A DNA stretch of 64,000 bases from Nocardia xishanensis NBRC 101358 (GTDB taxonomy: Bacteria; Actinomycetota; Actinomycetes; Mycobacteriales; Mycobacteriaceae): the NCBI RefSeq assembly GCF_001613365.1, contig NZ_BDCF01000020.1, positions 62,001 through 126,000 of the forward strand. Direction: 5' to 3'. Positions 28,766 to 36,752 of this stretch are shown in pieces (within the stretch, counting starts at the first letter, position 1; every line of letters begins with the position of its first letter). The position numbers were made by a program, and so were the translations under genes. A model generated the notes under the pieces. That model saw only the letters and a list, made by a program, of their open reading frames with translations. It made no database searches and was not told where the DNA came from.

Positions 28766-29359
28766 TTACTCATCACGTTTCGATTTGGGGCGGGCGCGCA
28801 GGTGCGCGCGTTCGCCTTGTTTGCCGAAGAGACTGAGGAATTCGACGGGTTCGGAGTCGGCGGCGCCGAACCAGTGCGGGATGTGGGTGTCGAATTCGGC
28901 CGCTTCGCCGGGGGCGAGCACCAGATCGTGCTCGCCGATGATGGCGCGGAGGCGCCCGTTCAGCACGTAGAGCCATTCGTAGCCCTCGTGGGTCTGGAGG
29001 CGAGGTTCCGCGCCAGGGCCTGCGGGGTGGAGGACGATCTTGTAGGCCTGGATGCCGCCCGCGCGACGGGTCAGCGGCACCATGGTCATGCCTTGGCGGG
29101 TGACCGGCCGCAAGTGGACGCGCGGATCACCGGTGGGCGGCGCGTCGACGAGTTCGTCCAGCGTGACGCCGTGCGCCCTGGCGAGCGGCAGCAAGAGTTC
29201 GAGGGTCGGACGGCGGTCGCCGGACTCCAGGCGGGAGAGGGTGCTCACGGAGATCCCGGTGGTGGCCGAGAGGTCGGCCAGCGTGGTTTCGCGCTGCCGC
29301 CGTAGGGCACGGAGTCGGGGACCGACCGCGTCGAGCGCTTGGTCGAGGTCGTCGTCCAT
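28766..29359 (-). CDS. XRE family regulator with C-terminal cupin
   Basis: 197 residues from the ATG at 29359 (MDDDLDQALDAVGPRL). The XRE HTH is RLRALRRQRETTLADLSATTGISVSTLSRLESGDRRPTLELLLPLA (about residues 14-59). The C-terminal cupin_2 carries HEGYEWLYVLNGRLRAIIGEHDLVLAPGEAAEFDTHIPHWF, with possible metal-binding His and Glu. Divergent from the CPYC flavoprotein, with a dyad between them that is probably its operator. Confidence 0.9.
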   Translation of the reverse strand: MDDDLDQALDAVGPRLRALRRQRETTLADLSATTGISVSTLSRLESGDRRPTLELLLPLARAHGVTLDELVDAPPTGDPRVHLRPVTRQGMTMVPLTRRAGGIQAYKIVLHPAGPGAEPRLQTHEGYEWLYVLNGRLRAIIGEHDLVLAPGEAAEFDTHIPHWFGAADSEPVEFLSLFGKQGERAHLRARPKSKRDE

Positions 29360-29367
29360 GGGACCAG

Positions 29368-29384
29368 TTTGCCAGATCGGCAAA
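29368..29384. promoter_or_regulatory. Operator TTTGCC-N5-GGCAAA
   Basis: A perfect 6-bp inverted repeat, nine bases before the XRE-cupin start and about 50 bases before the oxidoreductase start. It is well placed to repress both divergent genes. Confidence 0.55.
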
Positions 29385-29436
29385 GAATGTTGCCGTTCCC
29401 GGTGGCGGGCTCGCATAGTCTTCGCAGGAGGTGGTC

Positions 29437-30438
29437 ATGGTGACCGATCAGCGGAGAGACAACTACGACGTGGTGGTGATCGGCGGCGGCGCCGCGGGGC
29501 TGAGCGGGGCGCTGATGCTCGGCCGATCGCGCCGCTCGGTGCTGGTGATCGATGCGGGCGCGCCGCGCAACGCTCCGGCCGAGGGCGTGCACGGCCTGCT
29601 TGCCAGGGAGGGCACGCCGCCCGCCGAATTGCTGGAACGCGGCCGCGCCGAGGTGCGCGAGTACGGCGTCCAGCTCACGTCCGGCGAAGTGCGCGGCGCG
29701 AAACGCGACGGCGACGGTTTCGTCGTGACCTTGGCCGAAGGCCGAATCGTCGGAGCCCGCAGGCTGCTGGTCGCCACCGGCTTGGTCGACGAACTGCCCG
29801 ACATTCCGGGCTTGCGCGAACGCTGGGGCCGAGACGTGGTGCACTGCCCGTATTGCCACGGCTGGGAGGTCCGCGAACGGCCCATCGGCGTGCTCGCCAC
29901 GGGTCCGATGTCGGTGCACCAGGCGCTGCTGTTCCGGCAGCTGAGCGCCGACGTCACGTTCTTCGCCGGCACCACCTCACCGACGCGGGAGGAATCGGTG
30001 CAGCTGGCGGCCCGCGGCGTGCGGCTGGTCGAGGGCGAGGTCGCGCGACTGGAGATCACCGACGACCGGATCACCGGCGTGCGGTTGAGCGACGGGACCG
30101 TGATCGAACGCGAGGTCGTCGCGGTCGGGTCGCGGATGGTGGCGCGAGCCGATTTCCTCGCGGCGCTCGGACTGCGTCCCTCCGAACATCCCATGGGCGA
30201 GTTCATCGCCGCCGACCCGACCGGCCGCACCGAGGTCCCCGGCGTGTGGGCGGCGGGGAACGTCACCGACCTTGCCGCCCAAGTAGGCACGGCCGCCGCC
30301 GCGGGCGCCACCGCCGGAGGACACATCAATGCCGACCTGGTCGCCGAGGACACCAGGAACGCGGTCGCCGCGTATCCGTTCTCACCCGACAACGAAGCCC
30401 GCCTGTCCGCGGCGGCGGGCAATGGCCACGGCCTCTGA
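29437..30438 (+). CDS. FAD-dependent thioredoxin-reductase-like oxidoreductase
   Basis: 333 residues. The FAD-binding Rossmann motif GGGAAGLSGALMLGRS is at residues 17-32, and a redox-active CPYC in VVHCPYCHGWEV is near residue 143. The NADPH glycine motif is weaker than in true thioredoxin reductases (VLATGPMSVHQALLF). The C-terminal FAD contact is GVWAAGNVTD. This class includes flavoprotein disulfide reductases and dithiol oxidases of the HlmI/GliT type. The start is the ATG at 29437, with AGGAGG five bases upstream. It is followed by a methyltransferase gene 16 bp after its stop. Confidence 0.9.
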   Translation: MVTDQRRDNYDVVVIGGGAAGLSGALMLGRSRRSVLVIDAGAPRNAPAEGVHGLLAREGTPPAELLERGRAEVREYGVQLTSGEVRGAKRDGDGFVVTLAEGRIVGARRLLVATGLVDELPDIPGLRERWGRDVVHCPYCHGWEVRERPIGVLATGPMSVHQALLFRQLSADVTFFAGTTSPTREESVQLAARGVRLVEGEVARLEITDDRITGVRLSDGTVIEREVVAVGSRMVARADFLAALGLRPSEHPMGEFIAADPTGRTEVPGVWAAGNVTDLAAQVGTAAAAGATAGGHINADLVAEDTRNAVAAYPFSPDNEARLSAAAGNGHGL

Positions 30439-30454
30439 ACACGAAAGGCGCACC

Positions 30455-31072
30455 GTGCCCGAACAACTCGACCACGCATTCTGGGAAGCCCGCTATCGAG
30501 GCCATTCGACAACCCAGCGCCCGCAACCCAATCCACACCTCACGGTCGAGGCGGCGAATCTGGCCCCCGGCCGTGCGCTGGACGCGGGCTGCGGCGAAGG
30601 CGCGGAAGCCGTTTGGCTCGCCGCACACGGGTGGCGGGTGACGGCGGTGGATTTCGCCACCGCCGCCCTCGATCGGGCCGCCGAGCTGGCGAACCTCCGC
30701 GGACCGGAGATCGTGGACCGAATCGATTGGCTGGCAGCGGATCTGACGGAGTGGACGCCCGAGGAGGACGGCTACGACCTCGTCTGCTCGCACTACGCCC
30801 ACCCCGCCACGGGAGCCGAAACATTGCTTCGGCGACTGGCTCCCGCCGTCGCGCCCGGCGGCACACTGCTCATCGTCGGCCATCACCCCTCGGACGCGCA
30901 CTCCGCCGCGCACGCGACCGGCGTGCACGTCACCGCGGAGGATCTGGCGGCAACGCTGGAACCCGATCGCTGGGAAATCACCGTGGCGGAGACCCGATCT
31001 CGCACGATGACGCACGGCAGTCACCAGATCGAGCTGCGCGACACGGTTCTGGTGGCCCGCAAGCAACGCTGA
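30455..31072 (+). CDS. Class I SAM-dependent methyltransferase
   Basis: 205 residues from a GTG with GAAAGG six bases upstream; an ATG at 30422 overlapping the oxidoreductase is an alternative. Motif I is ALDAGCGEGAEAVWLA and motif II includes RVTAVDFATAALDRA; motif post-I is present around WLAADLTEW. The N-terminal HAFWEARYRG resembles the tellurite/thiopurine-type family. Its co-operonic place behind a CPYC flavoprotein suggests a joint detoxification or small-molecule modification task. The acceptor is unknown. Confidence 0.87.
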   Translation: MPEQLDHAFWEARYRGHSTTQRPQPNPHLTVEAANLAPGRALDAGCGEGAEAVWLAAHGWRVTAVDFATAALDRAAELANLRGPEIVDRIDWLAADLTEWTPEEDGYDLVCSHYAHPATGAETLLRRLAPAVAPGGTLLIVGHHPSDAHSAAHATGVHVTAEDLAATLEPDRWEITVAETRSRTMTHGSHQIELRDTVLVARKQR

Positions 31073-31157
31073 ATTCATCCCTGTATCAAGTGGCCCGGGG
31101 CGCGGCCATGGCCTGTCGGATCGACGTCTGCGGGCGATGGCCGCTTGTACCGCTGCC

Positions 31158-31766
31158 TTACTTCCGGGCCGACACCAGCATCGGCTCGTGCAGGTCGAAG
31201 TACGTGACCTCACCCATCAGCCTGCTCTCCTCTTCGAGCAGCGGACGCAGATCGTCGGGAATCTCCATCTTCTCGTGTTCCCGGGCCTCGGCTTCGGACC
31301 TGAAATACACCGCCTCGACGTATCCGTCGGCGCCGTGGGTCGCCAACGTGCCGCCGAGAATGTCCGGACGCGCTTCGTGCAGACGGTCGTCGGTCAGCGC
31401 TTGCAGTTCGCGCATCCGGCGCGCGTCGGTCGTGTGGCCCTCCATGATCTGCACGAAGCCCGCCTCGTCGGAGCCGCCGCCCATCCACTGCGTCACCTCC
31501 GGGCAGTCCATGAAGGTGACCGGTCCGTCGAAGCACTGCTCCGTCTCGGACCACCAGGCGCCCTGCTCCGGGCGCGCACTGTTGCGTCGCGCCGCATCCT
31601 CGGATTCGAAACGGGCGAGCGCGATGAACGTGCCGTCGTCGCACAGTCCGTACGTCGTGCCGAGGTACCCGACAGCGCCCGGTTCCAGCTCCGCTGTCCA
31701 CCGATCCATGCACCGATTCAGCCGGTCGGCGTCGGACACTTTGCCTTGAATCACTTGGATGAACAT
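31158..31766 (-). CDS. Dimeric alpha-beta barrel (ABM-like) protein
   Basis: 202 residues from the ATG at 31766, with AGGAGG upstream. Two ferredoxin-like ABM repeats are apparent, MFIQVIQGKVSDADRLNRCMDRW and AGFVQIMEGHTTDARRMRELQ, each with a later FxSE segment (ALARFESEDAARR; AVYFRSEAEAREHE). Tandem ABM folds occur in monooxygenases and stress proteins. No active-site motif identifies the reaction. Confidence 0.72.
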   Translation of the reverse strand: MFIQVIQGKVSDADRLNRCMDRWTAELEPGAVGYLGTTYGLCDDGTFIALARFESEDAARRNSARPEQGAWWSETEQCFDGPVTFMDCPEVTQWMGGGSDEAGFVQIMEGHTTDARRMRELQALTDDRLHEARPDILGGTLATHGADGYVEAVYFRSEAEAREHEKMEIPDDLRPLLEEESRLMGEVTYFDLHEPMLVSARK

Positions 31767-31957
31767 CTGTCCTCCTCGTGTGGAGCGATCACTCCGAAAG
31801 CCGCGGTGCCGACGCGTCGCGGTCCACCGAGCGTGGGGAATGGCCCGGCCCGCCAACGCCGCCGCCGCACCGTCAATCGTTCGCCGCCCGGCCTGCAAGC
31901 GCAAGTGTCCGCAGTCCGACTCACACCCAAGGCCGACGCGAGCCCTCGGGCGGCCGA

Positions 31958-32329
31958 TCAGACTTCCAATTCCTCTTCGATGCCCCTGAGGTGGTGCCTG
32001 GCCAGCGCGAGGTTGGACCGGCCGCGGTCCAAGGCGAGGTAGAGGAAAAGCCCTTTGGACTTTCTGCCCGTCATCGGCCGGATGATGTGGTATTGGCCGG
32101 AAAGCGTGATGAGGATGTCCTCGATATCCTCTTTGAGGCCGAGCTGTTCCATGGTGCGCAGTTTGGCGCGCACCACCTCGGTATTGCCCGCGGCGGCGAC
32201 CTGAAGGTCCAAAGCCTTCGAGCTGCTGAGCATTCCGAGCGCCATACCGCTGTTGTAATCGACGACCGCGGCGCCGATCGCGCCGTCGATCACCATCATG
32301 TCCTTCAGTGCCAGATCGAGATTCGACAT
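31958..32329 (-). CDS. Roadblock/LC7 family protein (MglB-like), third in operon
   Basis: 123 residues with a profilin-like roadblock fold: DGAIGAAVVDYNSGMALGMLSS at the N-terminus, a central TEVVRAKLRTMEQLG helix, ILITLSGQYHIIRPM and GLFLYLALDRGRSNLALARHHL. In other bacteria roadblock proteins bind and regulate small Ras-like GTPases (MglA, CvnD). It starts 1 bp after the stop of the second roadblock gene. No GTPase gene is adjacent. Confidence 0.8.
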   Translation of the reverse strand: MSNLDLALKDMMVIDGAIGAAVVDYNSGMALGMLSSSKALDLQVAAAGNTEVVRAKLRTMEQLGLKEDIEDILITLSGQYHIIRPMTGRKSKGLFLYLALDRGRSNLALARHHLRGIEEELEV

Positions 32330-32330
32330 T

Positions 32331-32816
32331 TCATTCCTTTCGATGGGTGTGCGTTACCCGGTCCCTGCCGGGCTTGTGCGTCATCGCCGCCAGATGGTCG
32401 ACGATCGCGCGGGCCACCGGGCGCGACTCCAGATGGAGCCGGCCGACGTTCACTTCGGATCCGGCCAGTACGGTCAGCGAGGCCCAGCCCGCCGCGTAGA
32501 TCACCACGTGCCCCTCGGTGCCGCGCACCACGACCTCGTGGAAGCCGCCGCCGTTGGCGGTGGCGGCCAGCCGGTACGACAGCGCGAGATGCGAAGCCGA
32601 CAGCGCTGCCATTCCGTCGGGTTCGATGTGCGCGGGCAGGTCGTGCGCGATCAGTAGCCCGTCGCCGGACGCGACCAGCGCGCCGGTCAGCTGTGGCACC
32701 CGATCCCGCAGCATCTTCAGTTCCGCCAGCACCGCCGCGTTCGGTCCGGGTCCGGACATCGCCACCTTGGTCAACCTTCCCATCCATTCGCCGAGCAATT
32801 TCTTTCGCGCGGTCAC
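32331..32816 (-). CDS. Roadblock/LC7 domain protein (CvnB-like), second in operon
   Basis: 161 residues from a GTG overlapping the upstream stop by 4 bp. The N-terminal KKLLGEWMGRLTKVAM is followed by the roadblock core: LRDRVPQLTGALVASGDGLLIAHDLP, MAALSASHLALSYRLA, EVVVRGTEGHVVIYAAGWASLTVL and a C-terminal helix VARAIVDHLAAM. This is close to the conservon CvnB pattern in streptomycetes. Expected cytosolic partner: a small GTPase encoded elsewhere. Confidence 0.85.
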   Translation of the reverse strand: MTARKKLLGEWMGRLTKVAMSGPGPNAAVLAELKMLRDRVPQLTGALVASGDGLLIAHDLPAHIEPDGMAALSASHLALSYRLAATANGGGFHEVVVRGTEGHVVIYAAGWASLTVLAGSEVNVGRLHLESRPVARAIVDHLAAMTHKPGRDRVTHTHRKE

Positions 32817-33748
32817 GCAAGCTCCTCCAACGCCGCCCGTAGGCGAACCAGCACGTCGCGGTCGACGGGCTCCCACCGTTCCGCGGGCGGCGGCGGGACC
32901 ATGCGCACCCGACGGCGTAGGGGTGGGCCAGTGGGCTGGCCCGGTGCCGACGCCGTCACGGTCACCGGCTCCGCGCACGCCGCAAGTTCGGCGCTACGAT
33001 GCCCGGTCAGCTTGGAATGCTTGCCCTTTCGCGTCTCGATTCGTGCGGGTGCCCCGTCTTCACGCGGTCCGCTGTAGGGGGCGAAGCCCGACGGGGCGGC
33101 GTGACGACCTGGCTCGACGACAATCGAAGCGGGCGGCTCGATCAAGCCCGCCGCGGTCAATTCCCGCACCGCCTCCAGACAGCCGTACGTGGTGCGGCCC
33201 AGATCGCGGGCGATACCGGTGATGCTGCGCTGGGTATCCGCCGCCGCGAGCACCTCCGCCTGGCCCGCGGTGAGCACCACGTGGCGTCGCCGGACGCGGC
33301 GTACCGGCACCACCGCGGCCCGGTCCACCAGCTCCGCGGGCCACGGGCCGGATTCGGGATCGCCGCGCCGCTCGCATTCCTGCACCAGCGCGCGCGGCGT
33401 GATGTGGCAGACCGGGGCCAGCCAGTGCGGCGGCGCGGGCCGGAACTCGGGTTCGTCGGAGGAAGCGAGCAGGAAGTATGCCGCATCGAAAACGGACAGC
33501 AGCGCAAGGGTTTCCAAGCGTGGCCGCGCCAGCAGCTGCCCGGGATCACCCGCGCCGGCGCGCCGCCAATCCTCCGCGGTCGCCACGCCCGCCTCCACCA
33601 CCAGCCGGTCGAGGCCGGTCGTTCTGCGGCAATCGGCGGAGGCGATCACGCCGCCGGTGAGATGAAAAGCGCCGTCACCGGCGTGTAAGACACCTGTACT
33701 CCCTTCCTTTTCCAGCCGCCGCAGTTCGACGGCGAGTTCAACGCCCAT
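32813..33748 (-). CDS. DUF4388/PATAN-like N-terminal plus winged-HTH-like protein
   Basis: 311 residues. The N-terminal ~110 residues look like the DUF4388/PATAN module (ELRRLEKEGSTGVLHAGDGAFHLTGGVIASADC). A central wHTH-like stretch follows (TQRSITGIARDLGRTTYGCLEAVRELTAAGLIEPP, about residues 172-206). The rest is a low-complexity basic/proline-rich tail ending with a conserved helix (WEPVDRDVLVRLRAALEELA). DUF4388 proteins accompany GTPase/roadblock signalling. It overlaps the preceding roadblock gene by 11 bp and the next by 4 bp, so all four genes form one operon. Confidence 0.72.
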   Translation of the reverse strand: MGVELAVELRRLEKEGSTGVLHAGDGAFHLTGGVIASADCRRTTGLDRLVVEAGVATAEDWRRAGAGDPGQLLARPRLETLALLSVFDAAYFLLASSDEPEFRPAPPHWLAPVCHITPRALVQECERRGDPESGPWPAELVDRAAVVPVRRVRRRHVVLTAGQAEVLAAADTQRSITGIARDLGRTTYGCLEAVRELTAAGLIEPPASIVVEPGRHAAPSGFAPYSGPREDGAPARIETRKGKHSKLTGHRSAELAACAEPVTVTASAPGQPTGPPLRRRVRMVPPPPAERWEPVDRDVLVRLRAALEELA

Positions 33749-34130
33749 AACCGTCCTCGGCGAATTCCGCGAGAATCGCCCGCAGTCGATATCGCGCCAT
33801 CGCCAGATTTCCGGTGTCGACGTCGCACAGCAAGTGCACGAAAAGCCGGCCGTCGAAGTCGCCGTCCACCAGATTCAGCAGGTGAAATCCGCGGGACCCG
33901 CACACGATGATCTCGGTGAGATCGTCGCCGTCCCTGCCGGTCGCCAGCGCCGAGCAGCCGAGCACCGTACGAACCACATCCGTTGTGGCCGCGGCATCTT
34001 CGTGCTGATCGACCAGATCGTGCTGCCCGGCCGCCGCGATCGCAAGACCACTCGCCCCGTCTACCATAGTCACGCTGCGCGCACCCGGAATGTCCATGAT
34101 GCGTTTCAAGCAGCCCTCGATACCGATCAC
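33738..34130 (-). CDS. Roadblock-like protein, first in operon
   Basis: 130 residues starting MIGIEGCLKRIMDIPGARS. It is diverged but has the roadblock topology: ARSVTMVDGASGLAIAAAG, TTDVVRTVLGC, LTEIIVCGSRGFHLLNLVDGDFDGRLFVHLLCD and a final helix NLAMARYRLRAILAEF, which closely resembles the end of the third operon protein (NLALARHHLRGIEEEL). This suggests an ancestral duplication within the operon and possible heterodimers. Confidence 0.7.
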   Translation of the reverse strand: MIGIEGCLKRIMDIPGARSVTMVDGASGLAIAAAGQHDLVDQHEDAAATTDVVRTVLGCSALATGRDGDDLTEIIVCGSRGFHLLNLVDGDFDGRLFVHLLCDVDTGNLAMARYRLRAILAEFAEDGYGR

Positions 34131-34478
34131 CGTGCCACCGCTTGTCTGTGAGGGTTTTAGCGAGTCACGACGCTACACACGGCCCCGGAGATCTGTACAG
34201 CTATCCACGGGAAATTCTTCGGCACACAACGCATTTCCCCCGGATACGCCAAAAGAATACCCTGCGGTATTTCAAACCTACCGGTAGTTAACGGACTTTG
34301 GTCATTTCGCGTTGCGAAATTAGGTTGCACACAACGCGGAAGACCCGCGGTGCGGGATTCACCGCCCACGTCTTCGAGCAGCTACCGCTGCCCCCTCCGC
34401 CTCGCGAACACGTTGCCTTCGAGCACCTTTAGGCTCCAGAAGGCGGGTTACGATCGGGCCATGCTGCGCACGGGGGGA
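34131..34478. promoter_or_regulatory. AT-richer divergent intergenic region with ATTTCGC dyad
   Basis: This 348-bp gap separates the roadblock operon from the GlxA-type regulator. A perfect dyad ATTTCGC-GTT-GCGAAAT occupies 34304-34320. The region is distinctly AT-richer than its surroundings and probably holds the promoters of both divergent units. No open frame is convincing. Confidence 0.4.
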
Positions 34479-35516
34479 ATGCACCGCGTCACCGTTCTCA
34501 TCCCCGATGACGTCGTCGTGCTCGACGCCGCGATACCGATGGACGTCTTCGGCTCGGATCCGAATTACCAACTCCAGGTATGCGCGGCGGCTCCGACTGT
34601 GCGGACATCAGTGCCGGGATTGTCCTGCGGCGCGGTCGCCGGACTCGAGGCCATGGAAAGGTCGGACACTGTTGTCGTTCCCGGTTACGCGTCCTTCGAT
34701 CGGCCGCTACCGGAACCCGTGATCCGAGCGCTGCGGGATGCCCACGGGCGCGGCACGCGCATACTGTCGATCTGCACGGGCGCCTTCGCCTTGGCGGCCG
34801 CGGGCCTGCTGGCCGATCGGCCCGCCACCACCCACTGGCGCGCCGCACCGCTGCTCCAGGCCCGCTATCCGGACATCGATATCCGGCACGATCGCCTCTT
34901 CGTCGACAACGGCGACGTACTGACCTCGGCGGGCGTCACCAGCGGCATCGATCTGTGTCTTCACCTGGTGCGCAAGGATTTCGGCGCCGCCGCCGCGAAC
35001 GACCGGGCTCGCGATCTCGTCGCCCCGCCGATCAGGGAAGGCGGGCAGACCCAGTTCACGCGGCCGTTCCTCGCCGATACGCCGGCTGCGACGCTCGCCG
35101 ACCTTCGCGCGTGGATCCTGGCCAACCTCGACCACCCCCACACTCTCGACGGCCTGGCCCGCCGCTGCAATCTCTCCCGCCGCACCTTCATCCGCCGATT
35201 CCGCGATGAGACCGGCACCTCAGCACACGCCTGGATCACCACCGCCCGCCTCGACCACGCCCGCGAACTCCTCGAGAAGACCGAACTCTCCGTCAGCCAG
35301 ATCGGCTACCGCACCGGCCTCGGCAACCCCGCCAACACCCGCGCCGTATTCAAACGCCACCTCGGCATCGGCCCGGGCGAGTACCGGCGCAGCAGAACGG
35401 TCACTGGCGGGCCAGCCACTCCGACAGCCGTGTCGGACCGACCTGTGCGCCCTCACCGGGCAGCAGGCTCTGCTGCTCCAGCACCGCCCCGAAATACCGC
35501 GCCTGCGGATCGGTGA
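34479..35516 (+). CDS. GlxA family regulator (DJ-1/PfpI domain plus AraC HTH)
   Basis: About 345 residues from the ATG at 34479 (MHRVTVLIPDDV); an ATG at 34461 is also possible. The DJ-1/PfpI-like N-terminal domain has VVVPGYAS and the nucleophile-elbow sequence ILSICTGAFALAAAG. The C-terminal AraC HTH is DGLARRCNLSRRTFIRRFRDETGTSAHAWI and SVSQIGYRTGLGNPANTRAVFKRHLGIGPGEYRR. The last ~38 residues (Pro/Ala/Arg-rich) run antisense into the 3' end of the NmrA-like gene by 116 bp. It probably regulates that gene. Confidence 0.9.
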   Translation: MHRVTVLIPDDVVVLDAAIPMDVFGSDPNYQLQVCAAAPTVRTSVPGLSCGAVAGLEAMERSDTVVVPGYASFDRPLPEPVIRALRDAHGRGTRILSICTGAFALAAAGLLADRPATTHWRAAPLLQARYPDIDIRHDRLFVDNGDVLTSAGVTSGIDLCLHLVRKDFGAAAANDRARDLVAPPIREGGQTQFTRPFLADTPAATLADLRAWILANLDHPHTLDGLARRCNLSRRTFIRRFRDETGTSAHAWITTARLDHARELLEKTELSVSQIGYRTGLGNPANTRAVFKRHLGIGPGEYRRSRTVTGGPATPTAVSDRPVRPHRAAGSAAPAPPRNTAPADR

Positions 35517-36144
35517 CCACTTCGCGCGGATCGGAACGCGCCGTCAGCACCGTGCGAATCCACTGGTCGAGGCCGAATACCTCAGGGCCGGCGATCTCGA
35601 CGGCGCCGTTCACCGGCGTGCCCGCCGCGGTGCGGCCGACCGCGGCGGCCACGTCGTCGGCGGCCATCGGCTGCACACCGGCGCCGGGCAGCCGTACCGT
35701 GCCGTCGGTGGTCGCCGAGTCGGCGATGCCGCCCGCGAACTCGAAGAACTGCGTCGCGTGCACGAGCGAGTACGGCAGACCCGATCCCTTGATCAGCTCC
35801 TCCTGCGCCACCTTCGCCCGGAGGTACCCTGACTCGGGCAACCGGTCCGTGCCCACCACCGACAGCGCGACATAGTGGCCGACGCCTGCCTCCGAGGCGG
35901 CGGCGAGCAGGTTCGTGGTGGAGGTCCGGAAGAACTTCATGACGTCGTCATCGGCGAACGACGGCGAATTGGAGACATCGACGAGGACCTCCGCACCCTC
36001 CAGTACCTCTTTCAGACCTTCGCCGGTCAGTGTGTTCACCCCCGTGCTCGGCGCGGCCGGAACGGCTCGATGGCCGTGCTCACCCAGCCGAGCGACGAGC
36101 TTCGAACCGATCAGCCCGGTGCCGCCGATTACGACGATCTTCAT
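35401..36144 (-). CDS. NAD(P)-binding atypical SDR (NmrA-like)
   Basis: 247 residues. The Rossmann motif is IVVIGGTGLIGSKLV at the N-terminus. GHYVALSVVGTDRLPESGYLRAKVAQEELIKGSGLPYSLVHATQFFEF shows the Y-x3-K-like region of NmrA/atypical SDRs. I start at the second ATG (36144) because GGAAGGG lies six bases upstream of it and abuts the first ATG (36150). Possibly a redox-sensing or quinone-reducing protein; the substrate is unknown. Confidence 0.87.
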   Translation of the reverse strand: MKIVVIGGTGLIGSKLVARLGEHGHRAVPAAPSTGVNTLTGEGLKEVLEGAEVLVDVSNSPSFADDDVMKFFRTSTTNLLAAASEAGVGHYVALSVVGTDRLPESGYLRAKVAQEELIKGSGLPYSLVHATQFFEFAGGIADSATTDGTVRLPGAGVQPMAADDVAAAVGRTAAGTPVNGAVEIAGPEVFGLDQWIRTVLTARSDPREVVTDPQARYFGAVLEQQSLLPGEGAQVGPTRLSEWLARQ

Positions 36145-36291
36145 GCTCATCCCTTCCGTTCGAGTGCTGCTTCGAGGGCCGGAGTTCCCCTGCGTCGAGG
36201 ACAGAACAATCGGCCATTTCCTGACAAGCGCCGTGTACCCACGGCGGACCCGCGATCACCGCCGGTCGCAGCGGCCGCCGGAGAACCGACG

Positions 36292-36474
36292 TCAGGCCAC
36301 GATGTCGAACAGCGTCAGTTCCCGCGCCGCGGCGGCGCGCTGTTCGGCGCGCTCACGGATCGCGCACGTCGGCCCTATCCCCTGCGCGACCGATTCCGCC
36401 GACACCAACCAACCGTGACAACGGCGACAATGCGCCACCAGCCTGATCTCGGGACGGTCATCGATCTCGGCCAT
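36292..36474 (-). CDS. DUF6011-type small zinc-binding protein, 60 aa
   Basis: A short protein starting MAEIDDRPEIRLVAHC with Cys at CRRC and a later GIGPTC, giving a possible C-x2-C...C metal site. The pattern CRRCHGWLVSAESVAQGIGPTC matches the common actinobacterial DUF6011. AAGGAG precedes the ATG at 36474. The function is unknown; it is often found on plasmids and phages. Confidence 0.7.
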   Translation of the reverse strand: MAEIDDRPEIRLVAHCRRCHGWLVSAESVAQGIGPTCAIRERAEQRAAAARELTLFDIVA

Positions 36475-36752
36475 CTCGCACTCCTTCGGCCGCAGTAGTC
36501 TCCCCACCCTGAGAGTGACAGAGGGGACCGACACGTTCCCGCGATCCGGCCTGCATCGAGACCGACGGCGCCGCAGGGCATTCTGCGACAGGGAGGGCAC
36601 GACATCGCCTGACTTACGCTACGAGGACACCATTCTCGTCCTGGCCGTTTGCTTCGGCGCGGGTTAGACGTGCAAATGCGCCGACGCGGCCCCGTCGCGG
36701 GAGTCGATGCTGGCTCGCCGAGAGGCTTCGGCATCGCCTGTCCGAGAAGGTC
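36475..36752. other. Intergenic stretch without recognised gene
   Basis: About 280 bp between the DUF6011 gene and the lactonase-like gene. Frames here are short and inconsistent, and no tRNA or strong hairpin is seen. Confidence 0.4.
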
